Origin: DASPXY01 sp038227745
Lineage (GTDB): Bacteria; Planctomycetota; Planctomycetia; Gemmatales; Gemmataceae
Length of the DNA: 13,701 nucleotides
Direction: 5' to 3'
NCBI GenBank assembly: GCA_038227745.1
Contig: JBBRPS010000196.1
Coordinates: 1-13,701, forward strand
Positions 1 through 6,453 of this stretch are shown here, piece after piece. A model generated the notes under the pieces. The model was not told the DNA's origin. It did not search any database and worked only from the letters and a program-made list of their open reading frames with translations. Made by a program: the position numbers and the translations under genes. The stretch's first letter is position 1; each line of letters opens with the position of its first letter.

Positions 1-1
1 C

Positions 2-310
2 GAAGAGATGGCGGCGGCCGCCCTCGACGAGGAGCCGGTCGCGAAGAAGGGCAAGCAGGCCGAGGCGGAAGCCGAGCAGGAAGATGAGGAAGAGGAAGCC
101 CCCAAGAAGAAGAAGGCGGACGCCCCCGCCAAGGGCAAGGCCGGGGCGTGGGTCGGCGGTCGGAGCCCCCTCCTACAGGCGCTGGGCCTGTGGGAGAGCG
201 GCACCTCGCCCAACCGCCCAGTCGTGCTGGCAGACCTGTACACAGACGACGGAAAAACAGGAAAGTATTCCGCAGATTCTGGTAGCGGCGGCGCTCCCAA
301 TCCGTTTTAG
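2..310 (+). CDS. C-terminal part of an unidentified E/K-rich protein (5' end outside window)
   Basis: The frame is open from the left edge, so the true start lies outside the window; an ATG at 8 is in frame but is not preceded by a visible ribosome-binding site. The first 50 or so residues are low-complexity Ala/Glu/Lys sequence, like the charged tails found at the C-termini of many planctomycete proteins. The last 50 residues (containing WVGGRSPLLQALGLW) are ordinary but match no family I recognise. Codon use changes sharply: none of the 20 codons from base 8 ends in A or T, whereas 12 of the last 20 sense codons do. The final part may therefore be non-coding sequence read through after a frameshift or a lost stop, or simply atypical. 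The stop TAG is at 308-310, 40 bases before the next gene. I cannot name a function. Confidence 0.4.
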   Translation, partial: EEMAAAALDEEPVAKKGKQAEAEAEQEDEEEEAPKKKKADAPAKGKAGAWVGGRSPLLQALGLWESGTSPNRPVVLADLYTDDGKTGKYSADSGSGGAPNPF

Positions 311-350
311 TAAACAGAAGGAAACACCAAGGCGAACGGGAGCCACTGGG

Positions 351-3203
351 ATGCGCCGTCGGGTTACTGTCCTTGCCCTTGTTGTCGTCATCGGACTCCC
401 CGCGGTCGGGACGGCCGCCGGTGGCGACGGTATCGAGTTCTTCGAGAAGAAGATCCGCCCCGTCCTCGTCGAGCACTGCTACAAGTGTCACTCGGCCGCA
501 GCGAAGAAGGACCGCGGTGGCCTGGCCCTCGACACCAAAGCCGGCGTCCTCAAAGGCGGCGACACGGGGCCGCTCCTCGTCCCCGGCAAGCCGGCCGACA
601 GCCTCCTCCTCAAGGCGATTCACTACACCGACCCCGACCTGCGCATGCCGCCCAAGGGCAAGCTCCCCGCCAGCGTCATCGCCGACCTGGCGAGGTGGGT
701 CGCGATGGGCACTCCCGACCCCCGCACCATCGCGGTCGCCCGCACCAAGGGCCAGGAGTCGTGGGAGGCGAAGAAGTCGTGGGCGTTCTATCCGCCGCGC
801 CGCCACCCCGTCCCCGCCGTCAAAGACGCCGCCTGGCCGCGTGCTCCCCTCGACCGCTTCCTCTTGTCGAAACTCGAAGAGAAGGGCCTGATGGCCGCCC
901 CGCCCGCCGACCGCCGCACGCTCCTCCGCCGCGCCAATTTCGACCTGCTCGGCCTGCCGCCGACGCCGCACGAGGTCGATGACTTCCTCGGCGACACTTC
1001 CCCCCAAGCGTTCGCGAAGGTGGTCGATCGCCTGCTGGCGTCGCCGCACTTCGGCGAGCGCTGGGGCCGGCACTGGCTCGATGTCGCTCGCTTCGCCGAG
1101 TCCAGTGGCGGCGGCCGCTCGCTGCTGTTCAAGGACGCCTGGCGCTACCGCGACTACGTTATCCGCGCCTTCAACAACGACCGGCCCTACGACGTCTTCA
1201 TCAAGGAGCAGATCGCCGGCGACCTCCTGCCGGCCACCACCCCCGAGCAGCGCCGCGAGCTGCTCATCGCCACCGCCTTCCTCCTGCTCGGCCCGACTAA
1301 CTACGAGCGCCAGGACAAGCCCATCCTCGAGATGGACGTCATCGACGAGCAACTCGACACGCTGGGCAAGGCGTTCCTCGGCATGACGATCGGCTGCGCC
1401 CGCTGCCACGACCACAAGTTCGACGCCATCCCGACGAAGGACTACTACGCCCTCGCCGGCATCCTCAAGAGCACGAAGGCGATGGTCCACGCGAACGTCT
1501 CGCGCTGGATGGAACAGCCCTTGCCAATGACCGCCGTTCAGGAGCAGGCCGTCCGGCAGCACGACAAGGTAGTCGCCGCCCTCAAGGAGCGCATCCGCCT
1601 GGCGAAGTTGGCCGACCAGAAGGCGGGCAAGGAAGTCGGCCCGGTCTTCGCCAAGGGCGCCGTGGCGGCGAGTACCCTGCCGGGCATCGTGGTCGATGAT
1701 ACCCAAGCCAAGCGGGTCGGGCCGTGGAAGGCCTCGAAGTTCACCGGCAGCTACATCGGCGACGGCTACCTCTACGACGACCGCTCGGTGAAGGGCGAGA
1801 AGACGCTGACGTTCGTGCCCGAGTTCTCCAAGGGCGGCTTCTACGAGGTGCGCCTGGCCTACGTCGCCCACGTCAACCGCGCGACGAACGTGCCGGTGCG
1901 CGTCTTCCACGCCGACGGCGAGGAGACGGTCCGCGTCAACCAGCGGCAGGCGCCGCCCATCGACGGCCGGTTCCTCTCGCTCGGCCGTTACCGCTTCGAG
2001 CCGGGCAGCCAGTGGTTCGTGATGCTGTCCACGGCGGGGACCAACGGCCACGTCGTCGCCGACGCGGTGCAGTTCCTCCCCGACGAGGCGCGCAGGGCCG
2101 CCGTCAAGCCGCCGGCTCCGCCAACACCGGGAGCGAAGGGCAAGCGCCCCGCGGCCGACTGGCGAGCGCTGGAAGCGGAGTTGAAGCGCCTGGTGGCGAG
2201 CGGGCCGCCGCGGCCGATGGCGATGGCCGTCGCCGAGGGGGAGAAGGTCGAGGACTGCCATATCTGCGTCCGCGGCAACTACCACAACCGCGGGCCGAAG
2301 GTGCCGCGCGGCTTCCTGCAAGCGCTGACGCCGGCCGGCGCGCCCTTCACCATCCCCGCGCATGAGAGCGGCCGCCGTCAGCTCGCCGACTGGCTCGCCA
2401 GCCCCGACAACCCGCTGACAGCGCGCGTCATGGTCAACCGCATCTGGCACCACCTGTTCGGCGCCGGCCTCGTGCGCACCGTGGACAACTTCGGCAACAC
2501 CGGCGAGGCGCCGTCGCACCCCGAGCTGCTCGACCACCTCGCCCTCCGCTTCGTCGAGCAGGGCTGGTCGGTCAAGAAGATGATCCGCGAAATCATGCTG
2601 TCGCGGGCCTACCAGTTGAGCAGCGCGTCGCCCTCCCCCGCTGCCGTCGTCCACAAGATCGACCCGGAAAATCGCCTACTCAGCCGGATGAACCGGCGCC
2701 GCCTCGACGCGGAGTCGCTCCGCGACGCGATGCTGCTGGTGAGCGGCGGCCTGGACCGGACGGCGGGCGGCCCGACGATCCGGACGGGCACGACCGCCGA
2801 GCGCGACTACCGCTTCGAGGACACGCGCCGCAGCGTCTACACGCCGATCTTCCGCAACCACCTGCTGGAATTGTTCGAGGCGTTCGACTTCCCCGACCCG
2901 AACGTATGCCTGGGCCGGCGGAACGTCAGCACGGTCAGCACGCAGGCGCTGTTCCTGATGAACAGCCCGTTCGTGATGGAGCAGGCGCGGCGGGCGGCCG
3001 GTTCGCTGCTGATGGTGCCGAAACTGGACGACGTGGGCCGTGTGGAGCTGGCCTACCGCCGGGCGCTGGGGCGCCTGCCGGGGACGCGGGAGCGGACGCT
3101 GGCGCTGGCGTTCGTCGGCCAGGCGCCGGGACCGCGCGTGGCGACGTGGGGGCAGTTGTATCAGACGCTGTTCGCGTGCATCGATTTCCGCTACGTGGAT
3201 TGA
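351..3203 (+). CDS. Secreted PSCyt1-DUF1549-DUF1553 cytochrome protein with golvesin-like insert
   Basis: This is a 950-residue member of the large planctomycete family of envelope cytochrome proteins. I chose ATG 351 because it opens a clear Sec signal peptide (MRRR, then a hydrophobic stretch to about residue 22); the frame stays open upstream to base 84, but that part is Arg/Pro-rich antisense-like sequence. Domains in order: PSCyt1 with heme motif C43-Y-K-C46-H47; DUF1549 from about 167 to 375, ending in C349-A-R-C352-H353-D-H-K; a golvesin C-terminal-like beta domain at about 445-577 (GIVVDD to VQFLP); and DUF1553 from about 676 (RQLADWLASPDNPLTARVMVNR) to near the end. In the family these proteins are predicted periplasmic or surface cytochromes, often next to a DUF1501 protein, as here. 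The exact substrate is unknown. Family assignment is firm; a role in electron transfer or polysaccharide breakdown is inference. Confidence 0.95.
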   Translation: MRRRVTVLALVVVIGLPAVGTAAGGDGIEFFEKKIRPVLVEHCYKCHSAAAKKDRGGLALDTKAGVLKGGDTGPLLVPGKPADSLLLKAIHYTDPDLRMPPKGKLPASVIADLARWVAMGTPDPRTIAVARTKGQESWEAKKSWAFYPPRRHPVPAVKDAAWPRAPLDRFLLSKLEEKGLMAAPPADRRTLLRRANFDLLGLPPTPHEVDDFLGDTSPQAFAKVVDRLLASPHFGERWGRHWLDVARFAESSGGGRSLLFKDAWRYRDYVIRAFNNDRPYDVFIKEQIAGDLLPATTPEQRRELLIATAFLLLGPTNYERQDKPILEMDVIDEQLDTLGKAFLGMTIGCARCHDHKFDAIPTKDYYALAGILKSTKAMVHANVSRWMEQPLPMTAVQEQAVRQHDKVVAALKERIRLAKLADQKAGKEVGPVFAKGAVAASTLPGIVVDDTQAKRVGPWKASKFTGSYIGDGYLYDDRSVKGEKTLTFVPEFSKGGFYEVRLAYVAHVNRATNVPVRVFHADGEETVRVNQRQAPPIDGRFLSLGRYRFEPGSQWFVMLSTAGTNGHVVADAVQFLPDEARRAAVKPPAPPTPGAKGKRPAADWRALEAELKRLVASGPPRPMAMAVAEGEKVEDCHICVRGNYHNRGPKVPRGFLQALTPAGAPFTIPAHESGRRQLADWLASPDNPLTARVMVNRIWHHLFGAGLVRTVDNFGNTGEAPSHPELLDHLALRFVEQGWSVKKMIREIMLSRAYQLSSASPSPAAVVHKIDPENRLLSRMNRRRLDAESLRDAMLLVSGGLDRTAGGPTIRTGTTAERDYRFEDTRRSVYTPIFRNHLLELFEAFDFPDPNVCLGRRNVSTVSTQALFLMNSPFVMEQARRAAGSLLMVPKLDDVGRVELAYRRALGRLPGTRERTLALAFVGQAPGPRVATWGQLYQTLFACIDFRYVD

Positions 3204-3208
3204 CCGCC

Positions 3209-3273
3209 GCAAGCCCACCCGCCGCGCCGGGTGGGTCTGCTGTTTACCCACCCGGCGCAGCGGGTGGGCTTGC
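3209..3273. repeat. Nested palindrome between the PSCyt and DUF1501 genes
   Basis: A 28-base arm (3209-3236) pairs with 3246-3273 with a single mismatch around a 9-base loop (CTGCTGTTT). Each arm is also a smaller hairpin: CCCACCC (3214-3220) with GGGTGGG (3229-3235), and CCCACCC (3247-3253) with GGGTGGG (3262-3268). It starts 5 bases after the cytochrome stop codon and ends 16 bases before the DUF1501 ATG. No T-run follows, so it is not a standard intrinsic terminator. It resembles a REP/BIME-type dispersed palindrome; a role in processing the mRNA or tuning expression of the second gene is inference. Confidence 0.85.
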
Positions 3274-3289
3274 CTGGGGAACTTCACTC

Positions 3290-4705
3290 ATGCAGCCGCT
3301 CGACAACGTCCTCATCAGCCGCCGCCAGGCCCTCAAGTCGGCCGCCTGCGGCTTCGGCTATCTCGCCCTCGCCGGCCTGGCCAACGCCAACAACCCGCTG
3401 GCGCCGCGCCGCCCCCATTTCACGCCGCGGGCGAAGCGCGTGATCTTCCTGTTCATGCAGGGCGGCCCCAGTCACGTCGATTCCTTCGACTACAAGCCGC
3501 GCCTCGAGCGCGACGACGGCCGCCTGATGTCGTTCGACGACGCCCGCACGCTGGCCCGCACGCGCACCGTCACGACGCACCGCGTCATGAAGTCCCTGTG
3601 GCGCTTCCGCCAGTACGGTCAGACGGGCCGCCGCGTCTCGGACCTGTTCCCGCACATCGGCCGGCACGTGGACGACCTGTGCCTCCTGCGCGGCATGCAC
3701 ACCGAGGGCATCGCGCACGGCCCGGCGACGCTGTTCCTGCACACCGGCTCGATCAACCTGGTGCGCCCCTCGGTCGGCTCGTGGGTGACGTACGGCCTGG
3801 GCAGTGAGAACCACAACCTGCCGGGCTTCGTGACGATCTGCCCGTCGATGGGTAACGGCGGCCCGCGCAACTGGAGCAACGCCTTCCTGCCGGCGGCGTA
3901 CCAGGGGACGGCGGTCGGCCGCGCCGGCATCCCCGCGACCGAGGCGCGCATCCGCAACCTGAGCAACGGCAGCCTGTCCCCCGCCGAGCAGCGCCGCCAG
4001 CTCGACCTGCTGCAGGCGCTGAACGCCGAGCAGATCCGCCGGGCGCCCGGCGACTCGGAGCTGGAGGCGGTGATCGGCTCGTTCGAGCTGGCGCACCGGA
4101 TGCAGATGAATGCCCCGCGGGTGCTCGACCTGGGCGGCGAGACGCGCGAGACGCTGCGGCTGTACGGCATCGGCGAGCGCGCGACGGACAACTTCGGCCG
4201 GCAGTGCCTGATGGCGCGGCGATTGGCCGAGGCGGGCGTGCGCTACATCCAGGTGACGTACGGCGACAACACGGACAACCCCGCGTGGGACCAGCACTCG
4301 AACCTGCCCAAGCACGCCGACCACGCTCTGGCGGTCGATAAGCCGGTCGCCGGGCTGCTGGCGGACCTGAAGCGGCGCGGGCTGCTGGAGGATACGTTGG
4401 TGTGGTGGGGCGGCGAGTTCGGGCGGACGCCGTACGCGGAGCGCAACGGCACCGGCCGCGACCACAACCCGAACGGCTTCACGGTGTGGCTGGCGGGCGG
4501 CGGCGTGAGGCCCGGCATTTCGTTCGGCGAGACGGACGAGTTCGGGCACCACGCGGTGCGCGACAAGGTCCACATGCACGACCTGCACGCCACGATCCTG
4601 CACCAGCTCGGCATGGACCACACGCGGCTGACGTACCGCTACGCCGGCCGCGACTTCCGCCTCACCGACGTTCACGGGCATGTCGTGCGCGAGCTTATCG
4701 CCTGA
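3290..4705 (+). CDS. DUF1501 family protein with Tat signal
   Basis: A 471-residue protein of the DUF1501 family, which belongs to the alkaline phosphatase/sulfatase-like superfamily. ATG 3290 is preceded by GGGGA at 3276-3280 and opens a twin-arginine-type signal (S10-R11-R12-Q-A-L-K, then a hydrophobic stretch to about residue 33), so export in folded form is likely. Family landmarks: FLFMQGGPSHVDSFD at about 53-67; the GGEFGRTP block with E376 and R379; G-R-D391-H392-N393-P394-NGF; and the H428-M-H430-D431-L-H433 block near the C-terminus, which are likely metal or active-site residues by analogy. Length and block order fit a complete protein. In planctomycetes this family is usually encoded just after a PSCyt/DUF1549/DUF1553 gene, as here, suggesting one transcription unit and a shared envelope function. 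The substrate is not known. Confidence 0.95.
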   Translation: MQPLDNVLISRRQALKSAACGFGYLALAGLANANNPLAPRRPHFTPRAKRVIFLFMQGGPSHVDSFDYKPRLERDDGRLMSFDDARTLARTRTVTTHRVMKSLWRFRQYGQTGRRVSDLFPHIGRHVDDLCLLRGMHTEGIAHGPATLFLHTGSINLVRPSVGSWVTYGLGSENHNLPGFVTICPSMGNGGPRNWSNAFLPAAYQGTAVGRAGIPATEARIRNLSNGSLSPAEQRRQLDLLQALNAEQIRRAPGDSELEAVIGSFELAHRMQMNAPRVLDLGGETRETLRLYGIGERATDNFGRQCLMARRLAEAGVRYIQVTYGDNTDNPAWDQHSNLPKHADHALAVDKPVAGLLADLKRRGLLEDTLVWWGGEFGRTPYAERNGTGRDHNPNGFTVWLAGGGVRPGISFGETDEFGHHAVRDKVHMHDLHATILHQLGMDHTRLTYRYAGRDFRLTDVHGHVVRELIA

Positions 4706-4716
4706 ACGCCGCTGGG

Positions 4717-4746
4717 TTGCCATCTCCCCCGGTTCTGTGGTAGCCT
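4717..4746 (+). promoter_or_regulatory. Possible sigma-70-type promoter for the Uma2 gene
   Basis: TTGCCA (4717-4722, five of six to TTGACA), an 18-base spacer, then TAGCCT (4741-4746, three of six to TATAAT). It lies in the 117-base gap after the DUF1501 stop and about 75 bases before the Uma2 start. The -10 box is weak, so this is only a candidate. Confidence 0.3.
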
Positions 4747-4822
4747 CAAGGCCGACCGCCGTCGGCCCCTCCTCGATCAATCGGGGCCGCGCCGGCCGCT
4801 CGCCTGCAAGGAGGTCCGCCGT

Positions 4823-5092
4823 ATGACCCGAGTCGTGGCCCCCACGCCCCCCGCCCCCGTCGTCTACCCGGAAAGCGATGGCCTGCCCATGGCCGAGAAC
4901 ACCAAGCAGCTGCGCTGGATCGTCGTGCTGTTCGGCAACCTCGCGGCGCTCTTCCGCGACGCCGCCGACGTCTTCGTGGGCGGTGACCTCTTCTGGTACC
5001 CCGTCGAGGGCGACTCCGCCCTGCGCACGGCCCCGGACGTGCTGGTGGTGTTCGGGAGGCCCAAGGGGGACCGCAGCTCGTACCGTCAGTGA
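4823..5092 (+). CDS. N-terminal fragment of the broken Uma2 protein
   Basis: This 89-residue product would still be translated from the strong AAGGAGGT at 4808-4815. It carries the N-terminal half of the Uma2 domain (YPESDGLPMAENTKQLRW, then FWYPVEG and APDVLVV with the presumed metal-binding Asp72) and ends at the TGA. It lacks the Glu/Lys part of the nuclease site, so activity is unlikely. No insertion or deletion is seen within it, which suggests the stop arose recently. Confidence 0.5.
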   Translation: MTRVVAPTPPAPVVYPESDGLPMAENTKQLRWIVVLFGNLAALFRDAADVFVGGDLFWYPVEGDSALRTAPDVLVVFGRPKGDRSSYRQ

Positions 5093-5093
5093 G

Positions 5094-5107
5094 AGGAGGG
5101 CGGCGTG
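5094..5107 (+). promoter_or_regulatory. Ribosome-binding site and GTG just after the Uma2 stop
   Basis: AGGAGG at 5094-5099 lies 5 bases before GTG 5105, which is in frame with the rest of Uma2. The codons EEGG of the ancestral protein supply this sequence. Because the TGA ends at 5092, ribosomes finishing the first half would be placed directly on this site, so restart of translation is plausible. Confidence 0.4.
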
Positions 5108-5587
5108 CCGCTCACCGTCGTCTTCGAGATCCTCTCCCCCGGCAATACGATCTTCGAGATGGCCGACAAGCACGCCTTCTACGAAGAGTACGGGGTGGAG
5201 GAATACTACCTCTACGACCCGGATCGCAACCGTCTGCTGGTCTACGAGCGGCGGGACCAGGCCCTGCGGCGCGTCCGGCCCGTGGCGGGGTTCGTCAGCC
5301 CACGCCTGGGGATTCGCTTCGACCTGTTGGGGGCGGAAATAGTGGTCTTCGGGCCGGACGGGCGGCGCTTCCTGACCTTCGAGGAACTCGAGGTCGAGCG
5401 AGCGAGAGAACAGCAGCGGCTGGCCGCTGAACAGCGGGCCTCCCAGGCCGAGCAGCGGGCCTCCCAGGCTGAGCAGCGAGCTATCCGGCTGGCGGAGTTG
5501 AGCCGCAAAGCCCGGCGCGGCCTGGCCAGCCCCCAGGAACTCGAGGAACTGGACCGCCTGGAACAAGAAGCCTCTCCTGCATTTTGA
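5105..5587 (+). CDS. C-terminal fragment of the broken Uma2 protein with coiled-coil tail
   Basis: A 160-residue frame readable from GTG 5105. It begins PLTVVFEILSPGNT, includes the conserved DKHAFYEEYGVEEYYLYDP block and the beta-strand end of the Uma2 fold, then a Glu/Arg/Gln-rich helix. That helix contains a heptad AEQRASQ repeated 2.7 times (bases 5426-5482, 21-bp units), followed by LSRKARRGLASPQELEELDRLEQ, typical of Uma2 proteins with coiled-coil tails in this phylum. The fragment contains the Glu and Lys of the nuclease motif but not the upstream Asp. Whether it is made depends on restart at the GTG; otherwise it is dead sequence. Confidence 0.5.
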   Translation: MPLTVVFEILSPGNTIFEMADKHAFYEEYGVEEYYLYDPDRNRLLVYERRDQALRRVRPVAGFVSPRLGIRFDLLGAEIVVFGPDGRRFLTFEELEVERAREQQRLAAEQRASQAEQRASQAEQRAIRLAELSRKARRGLASPQELEELDRLEQEASPAF

Positions 5588-5605
5588 TGCGCCATAAGGA
5601 CAGTC

Positions 5606-5638
5606 AAGCCCACGGGTCGCAACCCGTGGGCTTTTTTT
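5606..5638 (+). terminator. Rho-independent terminator after Uma2
   Basis: A perfect 12-bp stem (5606-5617 with 5622-5633), loop CGCA, and seven T residues at 5632-5638. It lies 19 bases after the Uma2 stop codon. On the minus strand the stem is not followed by a T-run, so it is directional for the plus-strand unit, although it also lies just past the end of the minus-strand lipoprotein gene. Confidence 0.9.
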
Positions 5639-5657
5639 CTCCTTGTTTGTTTGTCGG

Positions 5658-6002
5658 TTACTGCGGAACGGGCAGGTCGTTGTCCTTCTTGTCGTTGTCC
5701 TTCTTGTCGTTGTCCTTCTTGTCGTTGCCCTTCTCGATGTCCTTTTTCTGCGGCGGGTTGTCATCGATGGGCGGCATGTCCTTGGCCTTGCCGTTCTTCG
5801 GCGGCGCGATCGGCTCCGCGCCGTCTCCGGACGGCGGGATCAGCGTGCCGGGGGCGGGGGCCGCGGGGTGCGGGGCGATGATGCCGCTCGGGGCGGAGCC
5901 GCACGTGCAACCGCAGTCGCCGTCGGATTTCATGCCCGTTCGGCAGCCGATGACGAGGCCGAGCAGGCCCAGGGCGGTGAGGGGAACGAGGAGCCGGCGC
6001 AT
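5658..6002 (-). CDS. Small predicted lipoprotein with (KKDND)n C-terminal repeat
   Basis: A 114-residue protein. The start chosen is the ATG at 6000-6002, which gives a compact lipoprotein signal: MRR, a hydrophobic stretch, and the lipobox V17-I-G-C20. In-frame ATGs at 6011 and 6044 would only lengthen the charged N-terminus. After the lipidated Cys come three more Cys residues (30, 32, 34), a Pro/Gly/Ala-rich linker and a highly charged tail in which KKDND-type pentapeptides repeat (about residues 93-109). The repeat is three perfect and one imperfect 15-bp units at DNA level. No catalytic domain is visible; an envelope-anchored structural or spacer role is inference. Planctomycete genomes commonly encode such short Cys- and Pro-rich lipoproteins. 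The plus strand over the repeat reads as a Val/Leu-rich frame, which is only the antisense of the repeat. Confidence 0.75.
   Translation of the reverse strand: MRRLLVPLTALGLLGLVIGCRTGMKSDGDCGCTCGSAPSGIIAPHPAAPAPGTLIPPSGDGAEPIAPPKNGKAKDMPPIDDNPPQKKDIEKGNDKKDNDKKDNDKKDNDLPVPQ
5676..5735. repeat. 15-bp tandem repeat inside the lipoprotein gene
   Basis: The unit GTCGTTGTCCTTCTT occurs three times without change (5676-5690, 5691-5705, 5706-5720), followed by a diverged copy (5721-5735). The unit length is a multiple of three, so copy-number change would add or remove KKDND units without shifting the frame. Confidence 0.9.
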
Positions 6003-6453
6003 GGTTTCCATCCCTTTCTGGAACTCATCCAATGTGAGGTTCATCCTTGGTGGGTCCGGGTGTGGCCCCAGGCGGAGTGCGCGTCCCCGGTAGGCATCGA
6101 GCCCGAGCCGCTGTCCGGCGCGGGGCGGTCGGCATGCGGAGCGGCGGCACCGCTGCGGACCTCCCGGCGAAACACTGCGGTTCATCCAGGTGGGACGTTC
6201 GGACTCCGCTCAAGGGGCGGGCGGGGCGGGGCCCCGCGCTACCGTTCACACCACAAACCCGCCCGGCCTTCCGGGCCGGGCTTCGGTCGCCGGGTCACAC
6301 AGTCCGTTCACTTCGCAGCGGCGGACCGCGACTTACCGGACGACAGACGCTGAGTGCGCTGCTATATTCGACTGGGGAACCCGGGCACCTTGAGCAATTG
6401 CCACGCGGCCGGACAAAATGGGCGGCTGTCATCGTACGGTCAACGGAGAAGAC
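6003..6453. other. Divergent intergenic region with a G-quadruplex-capable tract and hairpin
   Basis: No convincing gene is seen in these 451 bases between the lipoprotein (-) and the nucleotidyltransferase (+). Contents: an imperfect direct repeat of GGTTCATCC plus nearby GGTGGG (6039-6054 and 6179-6194); a run of four G-blocks separated by single C bases at 6214-6231, overlapping the palindrome GCGGGGCCCCGC at 6226-6237; an 8-bp hairpin at 6261-6281; and a candidate plus-strand promoter at 6340-6368. No clear promoter for the minus-strand lipoprotein was found. Confidence 0.6.
6340..6368 (+). promoter_or_regulatory. Candidate sigma-70-type promoter for the nucleotidyltransferase gene
   Basis: ACGACA (6340-6345, four of six to TTGACA), a 17-base spacer and TATATT (6363-6368, five of six to TATAAT). 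It lies about 85 bases before the ATG at 6454. The AT-rich -10 box stands out in very GC-rich surroundings. Confidence 0.4.

Larger units (their letters stand above)
4823..5587 (+). pseudogene. Uma2 family endonuclease-like gene interrupted by one in-frame TGA
   Basis: The two halves (89 and 160 codons) lie in the same frame and together make an ordinary Uma2 (DUF820, PD-(D/E)XK fold) protein of about 253 residues; the only break is TGA at 5090-5092. Residues before it run APDVLVVFGRPKGDRSSYRQ, those after run EEGGVPLTVVFEILSPGN. In relatives I remember, the interrupted position is Trp (SYRQWEEGG), so a single TGG to TGA change explains the defect. The catalytic Asp of the APDV motif (residue 72) is before the stop, while the Glu of FEILSPG (codon 102) and the later Lys are after it, so neither half should be an active nuclease alone. 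The start ATG has a near-perfect AAGGAGGT (4808-4815). Uma2 genes are present in many copies in planctomycetes and their biological role is poorly defined. Confidence 0.88.

Noticed and set aside
5090..5092. TGA read as selenocysteine or another recoded residue
   Set aside because: No selenocysteine insertion structure is evident, Uma2 proteins are not known selenoproteins, and the expected residue is Trp; a nonsense change is simpler.
5676..5735. CRISPR-like array
   Set aside because: Units are 15 bp, contiguous without spacers and coding; the same objection applies to the 21-bp units at 5426-5482.
3284..5764. Very long open frame (826 codons) on the minus strand opposite the DUF1501 and Uma2 genes
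   Set aside because: It is rich in Arg, Ala, His, Gln and Val with no domain, runs across three unrelated units and the terminator, and lies opposite genes with clear family motifs. Long antisense frames are expected in high-GC DNA.
6261..6281. Hairpin as an intrinsic terminator or riboswitch
   Set aside because: The 8-bp stem has no T-run in either direction and no conserved riboswitch core; kept only as part of the intergenic description.
5643..6353. Plus-strand frame with a Val/Leu-rich start that looks like a membrane segment
   Set aside because: The hydrophobic run is only the complement of the KKDND repeat; the rest is Arg/Gly/Ala-rich without motifs.
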